A stretch of DNA of 64,000 bases from Orbus hercynius (GTDB lineage: Bacteria; Pseudomonadota; Gammaproteobacteria; Enterobacterales; Orbaceae), in NCBI RefSeq assembly GCF_003634275.1, contig NZ_RBWY01000001.1, forward strand, positions 1,051,955-1,115,954, given 5' to 3'. Position 1 is the first letter of the stretch, and every line of letters starts with the position of its first letter. Below the pieces are notes generated by a model. It did not search any database, was not told the origin of the DNA, and saw nothing but the letters and a program-made list of their open reading frames with translations. A program made the position numbers and the translations under genes. Of this stretch, positions 19,003 to 28,315 are shown in pieces.

Positions 19003-19428
19003 CTATTTATCAGTCATGGTGTGCGCTTTGGCAAAGCTATGCCGTAGAACATAATTTAAACTGCGCCAATCTTGCCGGCTAAAACTATCATCCATTAAAA
19101 AAAGCACTCGGCGACAAGCATTGCGCTTTGATATAAGGTGAATAATGATAGCATAACGAAAATAGAGTGTATGTTTAATAATTTGCCACCGTTGGCGAGA
19201 CCAATACAATTCATCACTATCGAAAAAAATCGCAATTTCACCCCGTATGGTTTTAAAATAGCAGCACGCTTTCCACCACTCCAATACCAATAAAATCACA
19301 CTTATCGCAATCAGACTATCGAATATCGTCTCATATAACATGACAATGATCAGAGTGATAAAAGTAAGATAAAATAGCGTTGCTAACAGCCATTGTTTGG
19401 TGGAATCTACCACTTGAGTTCGCCACAT
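19003..19428 (-). CDS. YgfX-family inner-membrane protein
   Basis: 141 residues. Two membrane helices near the N-terminus (about 14-52), then a cytoplasmic part with RGEIAIFFDSDELYWSRQRWQIIKHTLYFRYAIIIHL and the ending FSRQDWRSLNYVLR, the YgfX/CptA pattern. In E. coli ygfX follows sdhE and is described in a membrane-toxin or flavinylation context. Here no sdhE is upstream (only 111 bp to the next gene), so it is an orphan. It is convergent with rsmI, 16 nt apart. The family call is moderate because YgfX is poorly conserved. Confidence 0.65.
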   Translation of the reverse strand: MWRTQVVDSTKQWLLATLFYLTFITLIIVMLYETIFDSLIAISVILLVLEWWKACCYFKTIRGEIAIFFDSDELYWSRQRWQIIKHTLYFRYAIIIHLISKRNACRRVLFLMDDSFSRQDWRSLNYVLRHSFAKAHTMTDK

Positions 19429-19539
19429 GATCCGTTCCTTAGAGGATTGATATAGATGACAAGCACAATAAGTTATCGCTAGAATTTAGCATACGGATTT
19501 AATCACAAATGGGATCCTTATCCCATTATTTCGCTAGAA

Positions 19540-20313
19540 TTACTGCGTTAAAAAAACTTGTGGAATACAGTGCTTAGGGTGCACTTGCACACACAAATCT
19601 GCTTTATACCATTTTGCCAGTGTTGCTGAAGTTAAGATCTCACTCGGCTTGCCTTGCGCCACTAATTTACCCTGGTCAATGAGGAAAATACGATCGGCAT
19701 ATAATGCCGCTAAGTTGAGGTCATGTAGAACGCAGCAAACGCTGTAGCTATCGGTCATTGTCAGTTTTTTTAATAAGCGTAACATTTGCTGTTGATGATA
19801 CAAATCCAGTGCCGATGTTGGCTCATCTAAAAAGAGCATTTTAGGCTGTTCATCGGGTGTCCATAACTGTGCCAATACTCTCGCTAACTGTACGCGCTGC
19901 TGTTCACCACCGGATAACTTTTGGTAATTTTTCGGGCAAAGTTCTTGGCAATGCGTTTTTTCGATCACCTCATCAAGCGCTTGCTGAAAATGTTTTTTAC
20001 CATAGGGCGAACGTCCCATGGCAATCACTTCTTGGACCGAAAAAGGAAAAGAGAGTGCACCATGTTGTCGCATCACGGTTCTCACCTGTGATAACTGTTT
20101 ACTGCACCAATGCTGCAAAGGTTTACCCAATAAACAGCATTCTCCGGCAGTCGGTGCTAAAAAGCCGGTCAACATACGTAATAAGGTGGATTTCCCGGCG
20201 CCATTGGTGCCAATAATTACCACCAGTTCACCGACATTAATTTCAAGGGAGAGGTTATCAATAATCGCTCGTTCTGCGACTTGATAACCGAGTTGCTGCG
20301 CAGTTAACATCAT
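19540..20313 (-). CDS. chuV: Haem ABC transporter ATP-binding protein
   Basis: 257 residues. ATPase of the haem importer ChuTUV (HmuTUV). Walker [12 protein letters not shown] at about 39-49, signature [18 protein letters not shown], Walker [14 protein letters not shown]-loop [18 protein letters not shown]. The reading frame is open further upstream, but ATG 20313 overlaps the chuU stop (ATGA) and gives the family N-terminus ([10 protein letters not shown]), so it is translationally coupled to chuU. Last gene of the minus-strand chuW-X-Y-U-V operon. Confidence 0.93.
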   Translation of the reverse strand: MMLTAQQLGYQVAERAIIDNLSLEINVGELVVIIGTNGAGKSTLLRMLTGFLAPTAGECCLLGKPLQHWCSKQLSQVRTVMRQHGALSFPFSVQEVIAMGRSPYGKKHFQQALDEVIEKTHCQELCPKNYQKLSGGEQQRVQLARVLAQLWTPDEQPKMLFLDEPTSALDLYHQQQMLRLLKKLTMTDSYSVCCVLHDLNLAALYADRIFLIDQGKLVAQGKPSEILTSATLAKWYKADLCVQVHPKHCIPQVFLTQ

Positions 20314-21293
20314 ATCAATGGCCCTCTTCTTAAAATTAACCACAGAAAATACGGTCCGCCAATTAAGCTGGTTAATAGGCCAACTGGTATTTCATTAGGC
20401 GCGACGGCAATGCGCGCAATGGTGTCAGCTAATAGCAATAAACTGCCGCCACCTAACACGGTAGCGGGAATTAATAAACGATGATCAGCGCCGAGTTGCA
20501 GCCTTAACATATGTGGCACAGCCAAACCAACAAACGCAATAATGCCGCTGACCGATACCGCCGTACCAATCAATAATGCACTTAACAATAACAAGCTTCG
20601 CTTGGTCTTTTGCACATTGACCCCTAGATAATGGGCATCTTCATCACCTAATTGCAAGATATTGAGTGAACGGCTCATCAGCATAATCACTATCGTTGTT
20701 GGGATAATAAAAACAGCCGAAATAATTACCGACTGCCATTGTCCTTTCCCCAAATGCCCCATCGTCCATAATGATAGTTGACGCAGCTCTTGATCATCAG
20801 CCACATAGCTAATTAGACCAATTAATGAGGCAGCTAAGGCATTAATGGCAATACCGGCAAGCAATAACTTGGTAATCGAACTGTTTTTGCTATGGCTTAA
20901 TAGATAAATAATGCAACACACCACCAGCCCACCAATAAAAGCGGCAATAATTTGCCCATATAGCTTAAAAAACCCGGGTAGATTAAAGGGTAAAATAATA
21001 AGTAATCCAACAAACAGCGCAGCGCCACTACTAATACCCAGCAAACCGGCATCAGCAAGTGGATTACGAAACACCCCTTGCATCACCACCCCAGAGGTAG
21101 CCAGTGCGATGCCAACTAGCACGGCTAACAATACCCTTGGTAAGCGAATATTGAGCCAAATATCCCAAAGTGGATCAGTCAAAGGCCTATCGAATAAATC
21201 GCGAAAAGACAACGATAATGCGCCCATATTCACCGAGCTAATCATTATCACGATAAGAATAAGACCTAATCCATAAAGCGAGTATTGTTTCAT
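20310..21293 (-). CDS. chuU: Haem ABC transporter permease
   Basis: 327 residues, a FecCD-type permease with about 9-10 membrane helices. Family motifs: [46 protein letters not shown] at about 48-93 and [17 protein letters not shown] near residue 250. It forms the inner-membrane channel for haem with ChuV. It overlaps chuV by four bases and lies 44 nt after chuY. Confidence 0.93.
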   Translation of the reverse strand: MKQYSLYGLGLILIVIMISSVNMGALSLSFRDLFDRPLTDPLWDIWLNIRLPRVLLAVLVGIALATSGVVMQGVFRNPLADAGLLGISSGAALFVGLLIILPFNLPGFFKLYGQIIAAFIGGLVVCCIIYLLSHSKNSSITKLLLAGIAINALAASLIGLISYVADDQELRQLSLWTMGHLGKGQWQSVIISAVFIIPTTIVIMLMSRSLNILQLGDEDAHYLGVNVQKTKRSLLLLSALLIGTAVSVSGIIAFVGLAVPHMLRLQLGADHRLLIPATVLGGGSLLLLADTIARIAVAPNEIPVGLLTSLIGGPYFLWLILRRGPLI

Positions 21294-21337
21294 GTTAATA
21301 TCAATTTCATGCGTTAAAAATCTAACGAGCCTTATAA

Positions 21338-21967
21338 TTAGCTTCGTTCAACAACTAAATCAGGATCAATCACCGAGTATATATTGTTGCCTAACTGCGG
21401 TTGTTGTATTTTATCTAAAATCACTAACGCTAAATCATGACGTCTAATATAACCATGAACTTCGGTATTGGTATCGCAACGGGCATTGTGAGTTGCTTCG
21501 CCATTTGTTAAGCCGCCTGGTCTTAAAATGCAATAATCCAACAAGCTAGTTTGTAACCAAGCTTCAGCAAGCGTTTTTTCACGAACAGCATAACCAAAAG
21601 CGGCTTTTGCCCGTTCACTCAGCGTTGACCAACTGTCACCACAACCCAGTGATGTGATCAGTACCATGTGATTAATCTGGTGCTTTTCTGCTTGGTTGAT
21701 AATGTGCATCTGCGGCTGATAATTGGCTTGATTCCCCCCCAAGGTTGACACAATCGTACAGTCTTTACCAGCCAATAAGCAGGCCTTCTCAATAATATCA
21801 ATATCATTGGCATCGCCTAAAATGGGCTCTACACCTAACTCGAGTAAGGCATCATAATGAGCTTGCTGGCGAACAACTGCAACGCATCGATAACCTTGCT
21901 TGCGAGCGTGCTTGACAACTTGCTCACCAGTGCCGCGACTAGCACCAAAAATTAATAATGATTTCAT
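21338..21967 (-). CDS. chuY: Anaerobilin reductase ChuY (NAD(P)-binding)
   Basis: 209 residues. Rossmann start LLIFGASRGTGEQVVKHARKQGY (residues 3-25) with the GxSRGxG dinucleotide motif, then LGVEPILGDANDIDII and DYCILRPGGLTNGEATHNARC. By sequence alone this is an atypical short-chain dehydrogenase; its place between chuX and chuU equals that of ChuY in the E. coli O157 chuWXY operon, where it reduces the tetrapyrrole made by ChuW. The specific function is therefore from context plus length. The gap to chuX is 9 nt. Confidence 0.8.
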   Translation of the reverse strand: MKSLLIFGASRGTGEQVVKHARKQGYRCVAVVRQQAHYDALLELGVEPILGDANDIDIIEKACLLAGKDCTIVSTLGGNQANYQPQMHIINQAEKHQINHMVLITSLGCGDSWSTLSERAKAAFGYAVREKTLAEAWLQTSLLDYCILRPGGLTNGEATHNARCDTNTEVHGYIRRHDLALVILDKIQQPQLGNNIYSVIDPDLVVERS

Positions 21968-21976
21968 CTGTCATGC

Positions 21977-22459
21977 CTATTTGATTTGTGAAAGTTGACG
22001 GAAAGCACTGAGCTGCTCAGCTTGCAAATTACGCTGCTCATCACGACCAACAAAAATTTTGAACATCGCTTGTCCTGCATCATTTAAAAAGAGGATTGAT
22101 GCGGTATCAACGCCCATAAATTTTCTTTCAATAAAGGCGATATGCTGGCAGCGTTGGGCACTAATGTGACCACTAAAACCTTGTTTACCTTGCAAATTAT
22201 AATAACCATGACCGTGCTTACCGCTTGGCAAATTGCCGTAGAACTCAAAAATAATATCAGGCGTGTTAACTAAAATCGTCACATTCCCCCACTGCTCGAC
22301 AGCTTGGCATACCTGATCAAAATGTTGGCCCGCTAATAGGCGGCAATGTGGTAATGCTTGAATCACGGTTAATAATGACACTTGGTACTCCGCCGCGATT
22401 TTTTCTAATGCGCCATCTGGATTGGTTGCCATCAATTCGGTTAATGTTAATTTACTCAT
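21977..22459 (-). CDS. chuX: Haem utilisation cytosolic carrier ChuX/HutX
   Basis: 160 residues. Cytoplasmic haem-binding protein thought to pass haem to the ring-opening enzyme. Recognised from ALPHCRLLAGQHFDQVCQAVEQWG, ILVNTPDIIFEFYGNLPSGKHGHGYYNL and ISAQRCQHIAFIERKFMGVDTASILFLNDAG. It is the second gene of the minus-strand operon, between chuW and chuY. Confidence 0.92.
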   Translation of the reverse strand: MSKLTLTELMATNPDGALEKIAAEYQVSLLTVIQALPHCRLLAGQHFDQVCQAVEQWGNVTILVNTPDIIFEFYGNLPSGKHGHGYYNLQGKQGFSGHISAQRCQHIAFIERKFMGVDTASILFLNDAGQAMFKIFVGRDEQRNLQAEQLSAFRQLSQIK

Positions 22460-22509
22460 TACTACTATCCCCTAAATAATTTTTCTTACAAAATGAATAC
22501 TATGCAAGG

Positions 22510-23910
22510 CTATTGCGCAGCATGACTGTGTTTTGCCCTTGCAAGCCCTGCTGCTGAATCCGCCTTCATCATCACGGCGTGAGGGTGCTTAGTTGCGATC
22601 TGAGCTAATTGCGGTTCATTAATTTGCAACAATAATTTTTGTAGTGCACTTAATAAATTGCTCGCCCAAAATCGCCCTTGTGTTGTTAATCTAAAGCAGA
22701 GTTTATCTTCACATATCAGCCCCGCTTGATACCATTGGTTAATGAGTGGCGCTAATAATTCTGGCTGCGACGTTATCGCGTTGAGATCAACGCAGCCACA
22801 TTCAATGCCACCTTGTAGCAAATGTAGCCATTTCAATTGTTTATTACCTTGTAATAACATCGCTAAGGGCTTTTTACCTTGGTCAAGATTAGCGTAATAA
22901 TGATCTAAATTACGCTGCACCATAAATGATTTATCCTGTAATTTTCCCCCGGCACAAGAACCAAATGCTAAATAATCGGCTCCTTGTTTGATGAGAATAT
23001 TGTACAAGTTACGTTCGCGGGTCGTTTTACCCCAATGGCTATTAGAGAGCTGGTGCCAACCATAATCAGTAAGCGTATCAACGCCCATTTGATAAAACTG
23101 ATAATTATCAGTAACCGTCGGTAATGTAACGCGGTTATTTTCAACGCTTTTAAATAATGGCGTTGTCGGTAACAAGTTCAGCGCATAAAGATCCACGCCG
23201 TCGAGTGGTAAATCGCGCACAATCGCTAAATCTTCCTGCCAGGTCGCAACTGTTTGCTCAGGTAAGCCAAAAATTAAATCACACACTACCGTTGCTTTAT
23301 CTCTCAACCCTAATTTTTCAATAAAATTAATGGTTTGTTGCTTATCTGAGGTTCTGGCAAGTCGTTTCCTAATCGCAGTATCAAAAGTCTGTACGCCGAT
23401 AGAAAAACGATTCGCGCCAGCTTCAAGGCAAGCGTCAATCTTTTCATCGGTAAAATTAAGCACACGGCCTTCAATGGTAATTTCACAATCGGGGGTTAAT
23501 GGGTAATGTTTACGTAGCGTCGTAATAATTCGGTGCAGCTGATCAGCAGTCAAAGCACTAGGAGTACCACCACCAAAATAGACCGCATGAATCGGAGCTG
23601 ATTGATATAAAACGGAATCAGCATTAAGTAAAATATCCTGCAATAAATACTGGGTATAGCGCTCGGTATCATGTTTATGTAGTGGGTTTTGATAAAAACC
23701 ACAAAACGAGCAGTGGGTCGCACAAAATGGGATATGCACGTACAGCAAACGCTTGTTTTTGGTAATGGCATGTTGGTGTAGTTGCTGCCATGTATCGTTA
23801 ATTTTATCCGCGCCAACTGGCATCGCGCCACGAAATGGCATCACCGCCCAACGCTCGGTAAAAGGCGTACCATCAAGCTTTGCATAAAATGATTCAAGCT
23901 CTAATTTCAT
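22510..23910 (-). CDS. chuW: Anaerobilin synthase (radical-SAM haem methyltransferase)
   Basis: 466 residues. Opens haem without oxygen, releasing iron and giving anaerobilin. Radical-SAM cluster motif CATHCSFC (C-x3-C-x2-C) at about residues 64-71 after LLYVHIPF, followed by AVYFGGGTPSALTADQL, the HemN-like layout of ChuW/HutW. The frame extends to 23964 but ATG 23910 has GGAG seven bases upstream and gives the family N-terminus. First gene of the minus-strand operon; its promoter carries a Fur box. Confidence 0.93.
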   Translation of the reverse strand: MKLELESFYAKLDGTPFTERWAVMPFRGAMPVGADKINDTWQQLHQHAITKNKRLLYVHIPFCATHCSFCGFYQNPLHKHDTERYTQYLLQDILLNADSVLYQSAPIHAVYFGGGTPSALTADQLHRIITTLRKHYPLTPDCEITIEGRVLNFTDEKIDACLEAGANRFSIGVQTFDTAIRKRLARTSDKQQTINFIEKLGLRDKATVVCDLIFGLPEQTVATWQEDLAIVRDLPLDGVDLYALNLLPTTPLFKSVENNRVTLPTVTDNYQFYQMGVDTLTDYGWHQLSNSHWGKTTRERNLYNILIKQGADYLAFGSCAGGKLQDKSFMVQRNLDHYYANLDQGKKPLAMLLQGNKQLKWLHLLQGGIECGCVDLNAITSQPELLAPLINQWYQAGLICEDKLCFRLTTQGRFWASNLLSALQKLLLQINEPQLAQIATKHPHAVMMKADSAAGLARAKHSHAAQ

Positions 23911-23935
23911 CGTATTCTCCAAGTTTCCTAAATAT

Positions 23936-23964
23936 ATTAAACGATAATCATTATCATTTGGCAA
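23936..23964 (-). promoter_or_regulatory. chuW promoter with Fur box in the spacer
   Basis: On the minus strand, -35 TTGCCA (23964-23959) and -10 TTTAAT (23941-23936) are 17 bp apart. The spacer (23942-23958) contains CGATAATCATTATCA (23942-23956), which matches the Fur 7-1-7 consensus TGATAATnATTATCA at 14 of 15 positions. Iron-replete Fur would block this promoter directly. Confidence 0.8.
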
Positions 23965-23989
23965 TATAAAATTTAATTTCCTTTTATAC

Positions 23990-24037
23990 TTGATTTACTC
24001 CGCTCTTACAATATAATTGATAACAATTCTCATTTGC
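23990..24037 (+). promoter_or_regulatory. chuA promoter with second Fur box
   Basis: -35 TTGATT (23990-23995), 16-bp spacer, -10 TATAAT (24012-24017). A second, less perfect Fur-like box GATAACAATTCTCATTTGC (24019-24037) starts right after the -10, over the expected transcription start. Thus each divergent promoter appears to have its own Fur site. Confidence 0.7.
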
Positions 24038-24055
24038 ATTAAGTTAAGGTTAATT

Positions 24056-26221
24056 ATGAAACTGTTCCGTCAAGCTTGTGTTTCCTGTTTTATGCCATTA
24101 CTTGCCGCTATACCCATCACTGAAGTATCTGCTCAAGAAACCGTCAATAGTAAAGCGAAAAATAAAGTCGCCTCCGCCCTCGATACGATTATTGTCACCT
24201 CAGAGCGCAGTGAAAAATCAATCTGGGAGAGCCCAATGCCGGTTGCCGTTGTCAACTCGGATGAAATTAAAAAGCAAAATGGTGATTCCATTATTGAAAC
24301 ACTGCGGGATATTCCTGGTGTTGAGATTAGTGATAATTCATTAGCCGGGCGCAAACAAATTATGATTCGTGGTGAGGAGCCGTCTCGTGTTTTAATCTTG
24401 GTTGATGGCCAAGAACTTACCTATCATCGCTCTGGCCATGGTTCAAGTGCCGGAGTATTAATCGATATGGAGTCGGTTGAAAGAATTGAAGTCGTAAAAG
24501 GACCTAACTCAGTACTGTATGGCTCACAAGCCATCGGCGGCGTTGTTAATTTTATCACGCGCAAAGGATCTGAAGATCAAAAAAAATTCAATGCACATTT
24601 TAAATCCATTTATAACGGTGCAACCGATGGTTTTACCGAGCAAGGCTCGATTTATGGCACCGTTGATAATTTTGACTATCGACTCAGTGGTACTTATTCA
24701 GACCAAGGCGATCGTAAAACGAAAGAAGGACGACTTAAAAACACTGATTTTGACAATAACAGTGCCAGTGCCTGGTTAGGCTATCGCCTTGATCAACATA
24801 AGTTTGGCATGTCACTTGAGCATTATAAAGTCGATACTAGCACTTACTATAACTTAGCTTCCGGCTCACCTGAAATTAAAGAGTTCTCGCTCAAAATTCC
24901 TAAGCTGGCACGCGATAAAATTGGGTTATTTTATGACTACGATGTCGATAGTAATCTGATTGATAAAATTCATGTTGATGGTTATTATCAACGTTTGGAA
25001 CGTCAGTTTCGCAATAATATTTTAATTGTGCCGATTGCGACCATGAAAATTGGCACCAATACCCATACCGATGATACGCAAAATAGTGTTGGCTTAACCA
25101 GTCAAATCAACTGGAAGCTACATCCCGATATCAATCTCATCACTGGCGCGCAATATCAGCGAGATGATGTTAAACAAACCTCACTAACCCAAAATACCAT
25201 TAACACTCCGATTCCAAGTCGGGATTATGTCGAACGATCCTTACAAAATAATAAGTGGCAACAATCGACTATTGCCGTATTTGCTCAAAACGATTGGTCA
25301 CTCACCAAAGACATCAACTGGAATATCGGCATAAGACAATACTGGATTGAATCTGAACTGAAAAAAGGCCATAGCACACAAACCAAAACCCCAGTGTCTG
25401 GTTCGCAAACCTCAACCACGACCGTTGACTCGCCACGAACCGATCATCATCATAATTTTGTCGTTGCCACCGGCATGACCTATCAAGGTATTGAAAATAC
25501 GTTATTAAGAGCATCATTTGCGCAAGGTTATGTTTACCCAACTTTAGCTCATCTTTATGGTATCACCGCCGCCCACTCGCAAGTGCTATACGGGAATCCC
25601 GATCTTAAACCTGAAAAATCAAACAACTATGAAATAGGACTACGTTTTAATAATAATCGTTGGTTGATCGACTCGGCAATTTACTATTCAGATGCGAAAA
25701 ACTATATCACGGATCAATACTGTAATGGTTCGGCGATCTGTAATGGCGCAGTGGGTTCAACGAACCAATATTATATTAATGCGGATAAAGCCAGAACCTA
25801 TGGTGTAGAATTATCCATCGAGTATCTTGACTGGGATTTCGTGCCTTATCTGACGGCCAACTATATACGCCGCCAACTGCATACCTCAAGTTATCAAACA
25901 TTCGACAGTGGTAGTCCTGCTTTATCAAGTACGTTTGGGGTAAAAAATAGTACGATTTGGGATGCTATTAACACCGATTTTGATAGTAATCTATTTATTC
26001 GCGCAGCAACTGATACCGCTAAACGCAGTGGCGATGACACCTATCATTACTCGGGCTGGGCAACGCTTAATTTCTCGCTGACGGCATCATTTGGTCGTGA
26101 AAGACAGTATCAAATCGGTATCGATTTAAATAACTTGCTTAACAAAAATTATACCACGGCAAGGGAAACTATTCCGGCAGCAAAATTTAATACGGTTATT
26201 AGCGCGAGTTTGCTATTTTAG
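24056..26221 (+). CDS. chuA: TonB-dependent haem receptor
   Basis: 721 residues. Outer-membrane haem/haemoprotein receptor. Signal peptide MKLFRQACVSCFMPLLAAIPITEVSAQ; TonB box DTIIVTSER at about residue 44; plug domain (PMPVAVVNSDEIKKQ, LRDIPGVEISDN, IRGEEPSRVLILVDGQ, VERIEVVKGPNSVLYGSQAIGGVVNFIT); beta barrel ending in a terminal Phe (VISASLLF). The haem-receptor FRAP/NPNL region appears as FAQGYVYPTLAHLYG...GNPDLKPE, a variant of both boxes. ATG 24056 is chosen over an upstream in-frame ATG because it starts the signal peptide and has AAGG before it. Operon with chuT. Confidence 0.9.
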   Translation: MKLFRQACVSCFMPLLAAIPITEVSAQETVNSKAKNKVASALDTIIVTSERSEKSIWESPMPVAVVNSDEIKKQNGDSIIETLRDIPGVEISDNSLAGRKQIMIRGEEPSRVLILVDGQELTYHRSGHGSSAGVLIDMESVERIEVVKGPNSVLYGSQAIGGVVNFITRKGSEDQKKFNAHFKSIYNGATDGFTEQGSIYGTVDNFDYRLSGTYSDQGDRKTKEGRLKNTDFDNNSASAWLGYRLDQHKFGMSLEHYKVDTSTYYNLASGSPEIKEFSLKIPKLARDKIGLFYDYDVDSNLIDKIHVDGYYQRLERQFRNNILIVPIATMKIGTNTHTDDTQNSVGLTSQINWKLHPDINLITGAQYQRDDVKQTSLTQNTINTPIPSRDYVERSLQNNKWQQSTIAVFAQNDWSLTKDINWNIGIRQYWIESELKKGHSTQTKTPVSGSQTSTTTVDSPRTDHHHNFVVATGMTYQGIENTLLRASFAQGYVYPTLAHLYGITAAHSQVLYGNPDLKPEKSNNYEIGLRFNNNRWLIDSAIYYSDAKNYITDQYCNGSAICNGAVGSTNQYYINADKARTYGVELSIEYLDWDFVPYLTANYIRRQLHTSSYQTFDSGSPALSSTFGVKNSTIWDAINTDFDSNLFIRAATDTAKRSGDDTYHYSGWATLNFSLTASFGRERQYQIGIDLNNLLNKNYTTARETIPAAKFNTVISASLLF

Positions 26222-26234
26222 AGGATATGCAATT

Positions 26235-27068
26235 ATGATCTATCATTTAAGACAATTTATTATCATCACATTAACGATGTTTGCACCGCTGAGTTATTCA
26301 CAAGAACGTATTATTATCGCTGGCGGTTCAATTACCGAAATTATTTATCTGCTGCAAGCACAAGATGAGTTAGTTGGCGTCGATATGACCAGTACCTATC
26401 CGCCAGAAGTCAAATCATTGCCACAAATTGGTTATTGGAAACAGCTCAGTATTGAAGGGATTTTATCGCTCAAGCCAACGTTATTTATTACCTGGCAAGA
26501 TTCGGGCCCATCACCAATTTTTGCTCAGTTAGCCACAGCTGACGTGGATATTTTATCGCTACAACGCGTGCCAAATGATCTCACGTTGCTATTTAGCAAT
26601 ATCGAAAAAATTGGCGATAGGTTGCATAAAAGTGAGCAGGCAAAACAACTCATTAGCGCCATTGCGAGTGATGTCGCTATAGTTGAAGATAAAATTGTGC
26701 AAGAAGATCATGCACCAAATGTTTTATTTTTATTAAGTATGTCGGGCGTGACTCAAGTAGCAGGGAAAAATACCGTTGCCGATAGCCTAATCACACTTGC
26801 TGGTGGTAATAATATTGCCACACATAACAACTATAAAAACTACAGTAGCGAAGCCTTAATTGTTGCCAATCCTGATGTGATTGTCGTGACATCACAATCG
26901 ATCGATGCGATTGGTGGTATCGAAAATCTGGCACAATTTGCTGGTGTTAACCACACCAATGCCTGGAAAAATAAACGCATCGTCTTAATTGATCAAGCGC
27001 TGATTTTAGGCATGGGTCCGAGAGTGGGCCAGGCAGTAAATACTTTATACGCAGGATTTTACCCTTAG
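26235..27068 (+). CDS. chuT: Periplasmic haem-binding protein
   Basis: 277 residues. Signal peptide (MIYHLRQFIIITLTMFAPLSYSQ), then a type III periplasmic binding fold: RIIIAGGSITEIIYLLQAQDELVGVDMTSTYPPEVKSLPQIGYWKQLSIEGILSLKPTLF is shared with HmuT/ChuT proteins. It hands haem to ChuUV. It starts 13 nt after chuA with AGGAT upstream, so both are on one transcript. Confidence 0.92.
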   Translation: MIYHLRQFIIITLTMFAPLSYSQERIIIAGGSITEIIYLLQAQDELVGVDMTSTYPPEVKSLPQIGYWKQLSIEGILSLKPTLFITWQDSGPSPIFAQLATADVDILSLQRVPNDLTLLFSNIEKIGDRLHKSEQAKQLISAIASDVAIVEDKIVQEDHAPNVLFLLSMSGVTQVAGKNTVADSLITLAGGNNIATHNNYKNYSSEALIVANPDVIVVTSQSIDAIGGIENLAQFAGVNHTNAWKNKRIVLIDQALILGMGPRVGQAVNTLYAGFYP

Positions 27069-27080
27069 TTTCGCTTATTG

Positions 27081-27122
27081 GGTTAATCGTCTACTGTTGT
27101 TAGACCATTAACCTATTTTTTA
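27081..27122 (+). terminator. Terminator of chuA-chuT
   Basis: Long stem: GGTTAAT (27081-27087) with ATTAACC (27107-27113) and inside it GTCTA (27089-27093) with TAGAC (27101-27105), one mismatch between, 7-nt loop, followed by TATTTTTTA. It begins 13 nt after the chuT stop. Confidence 0.75.
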
Positions 27123-27214
27123 TCATCGCTAAGAGTTGTGATTGTGTTTTATGATAGAGAGCGATTATACTTATAAGATACTATTGCAGAAAATGATCAA
27201 TAAGGCGACTTATC

Positions 27215-28135
27215 ATGTTGTATACATCAAACTCACTGCCACTTAGCAAAATTCAATTAGATGATTGGCAACTTATCAAAGTTTCTGGTGCTGATAATCA
27301 TAAATTCTTCCAGGGTCAAGTCACCAATAATCTTGATCTGTTAAACGATACACATTTTTTATTTACTGCGCAGTGTGATCCTAAAGGGAAAGTGTGGAGT
27401 AATATGCTGCTGTTTAAACGTGGCGATGATATTTACTATATTGAACGCAAAAGTGTTGTCGAGGCTCAACTAAAAGAGCTAAAAAAATACGCTATTTTCT
27501 CAAAAGTTAGCTTTGCAATCGAAACAGATTTAACCATGATTGGCATTGCAGGTCAAACTGTGCAAACGGTCTTATCATCGATTGAATCATGCTTTGGTGA
27601 TGAACAAAACTGCCTAACCCAAGGCAATATTACCTACTTAAAAATCGATTTTCCAACCACACGCTATATCATCATCGGTCAGCCAAATGAACTTGCAGCG
27701 CTCCCTTTCGCGACCGAGCAATCAGTCACGAGTCAACAGTGGTCGTTATTAGATCTTGAAGCTAATTACCCCATTATTGATTTGCCGGTCAGTAACCAAT
27801 ACTTACCACAAGCCTTTAACTTGCAAAATTTTAACGCGATCAGCTTCGATAAAGGCTGCTATTGTGGGCAAGAGATGGTCGCCCGTGCCCAGTTTCGTGG
27901 TATGAATAAACGCGCATTATACCTGTTAACTGGCCATAGCGATTCATTGCCACAAATTGGTGATACGTTATTACAGCAAATTGATGACAATTGGCGCGAA
28001 ACAGGCTGCGTGCTCGCTACGCTACAATTAGATGACCACACGATCTGGGTTCAAGCCGTGTTAAATAATGACCTAGATGCAAATACCGTATTTAGTCTAA
28101 AAACAGATTCTGATAGTCGGCTACGTATTAAATAA
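27215..28135 (+). CDS. ygfZ: tRNA-modifying / Fe-S maintenance protein YgfZ
   Basis: 306 residues. Folate-binding protein needed for the activity of some iron-sulfur enzymes such as MiaB. The diagnostic motif KGCYCGQEMVARAQFRG is at about residues 213-229; the N-terminal GCV_T-like domain has KFFQGQVTNNLD and FTAQCDPKGKVWSNMLLF. Single gene after the chuA-chuT terminator. Confidence 0.93.
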   Translation: MLYTSNSLPLSKIQLDDWQLIKVSGADNHKFFQGQVTNNLDLLNDTHFLFTAQCDPKGKVWSNMLLFKRGDDIYYIERKSVVEAQLKELKKYAIFSKVSFAIETDLTMIGIAGQTVQTVLSSIESCFGDEQNCLTQGNITYLKIDFPTTRYIIIGQPNELAALPFATEQSVTSQQWSLLDLEANYPIIDLPVSNQYLPQAFNLQNFNAISFDKGCYCGQEMVARAQFRGMNKRALYLLTGHSDSLPQIGDTLLQQIDDNWRETGCVLATLQLDDHTIWVQAVLNNDLDANTVFSLKTDSDSRLRIK

Positions 28136-28176
28136 CGCACGCAGCATTACTGGCTCTAACTCATGCAATTTTTATC

Positions 28177-28210
28177 ATAAAGACCTTATCTACTTTGATA
28201 AGGCCTTTAT
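28177..28210 (+). terminator. Probable terminator of ygfZ
   Basis: A stem of about 14 bp with one mismatch (28177-28190 with 28197-28210) around a 6-nt loop. The T tract is short (TTTAT). Confidence 0.45.
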
Positions 28211-28315
28211 ACAGTACCTTGTTTATTTTCAAATCATCAACGGATTTAAAACAATCGTTTAATTTTAATATGCTAAAGCTGATTGGTTAACCCTACCGTG
28301 CAATCACATTAACTG

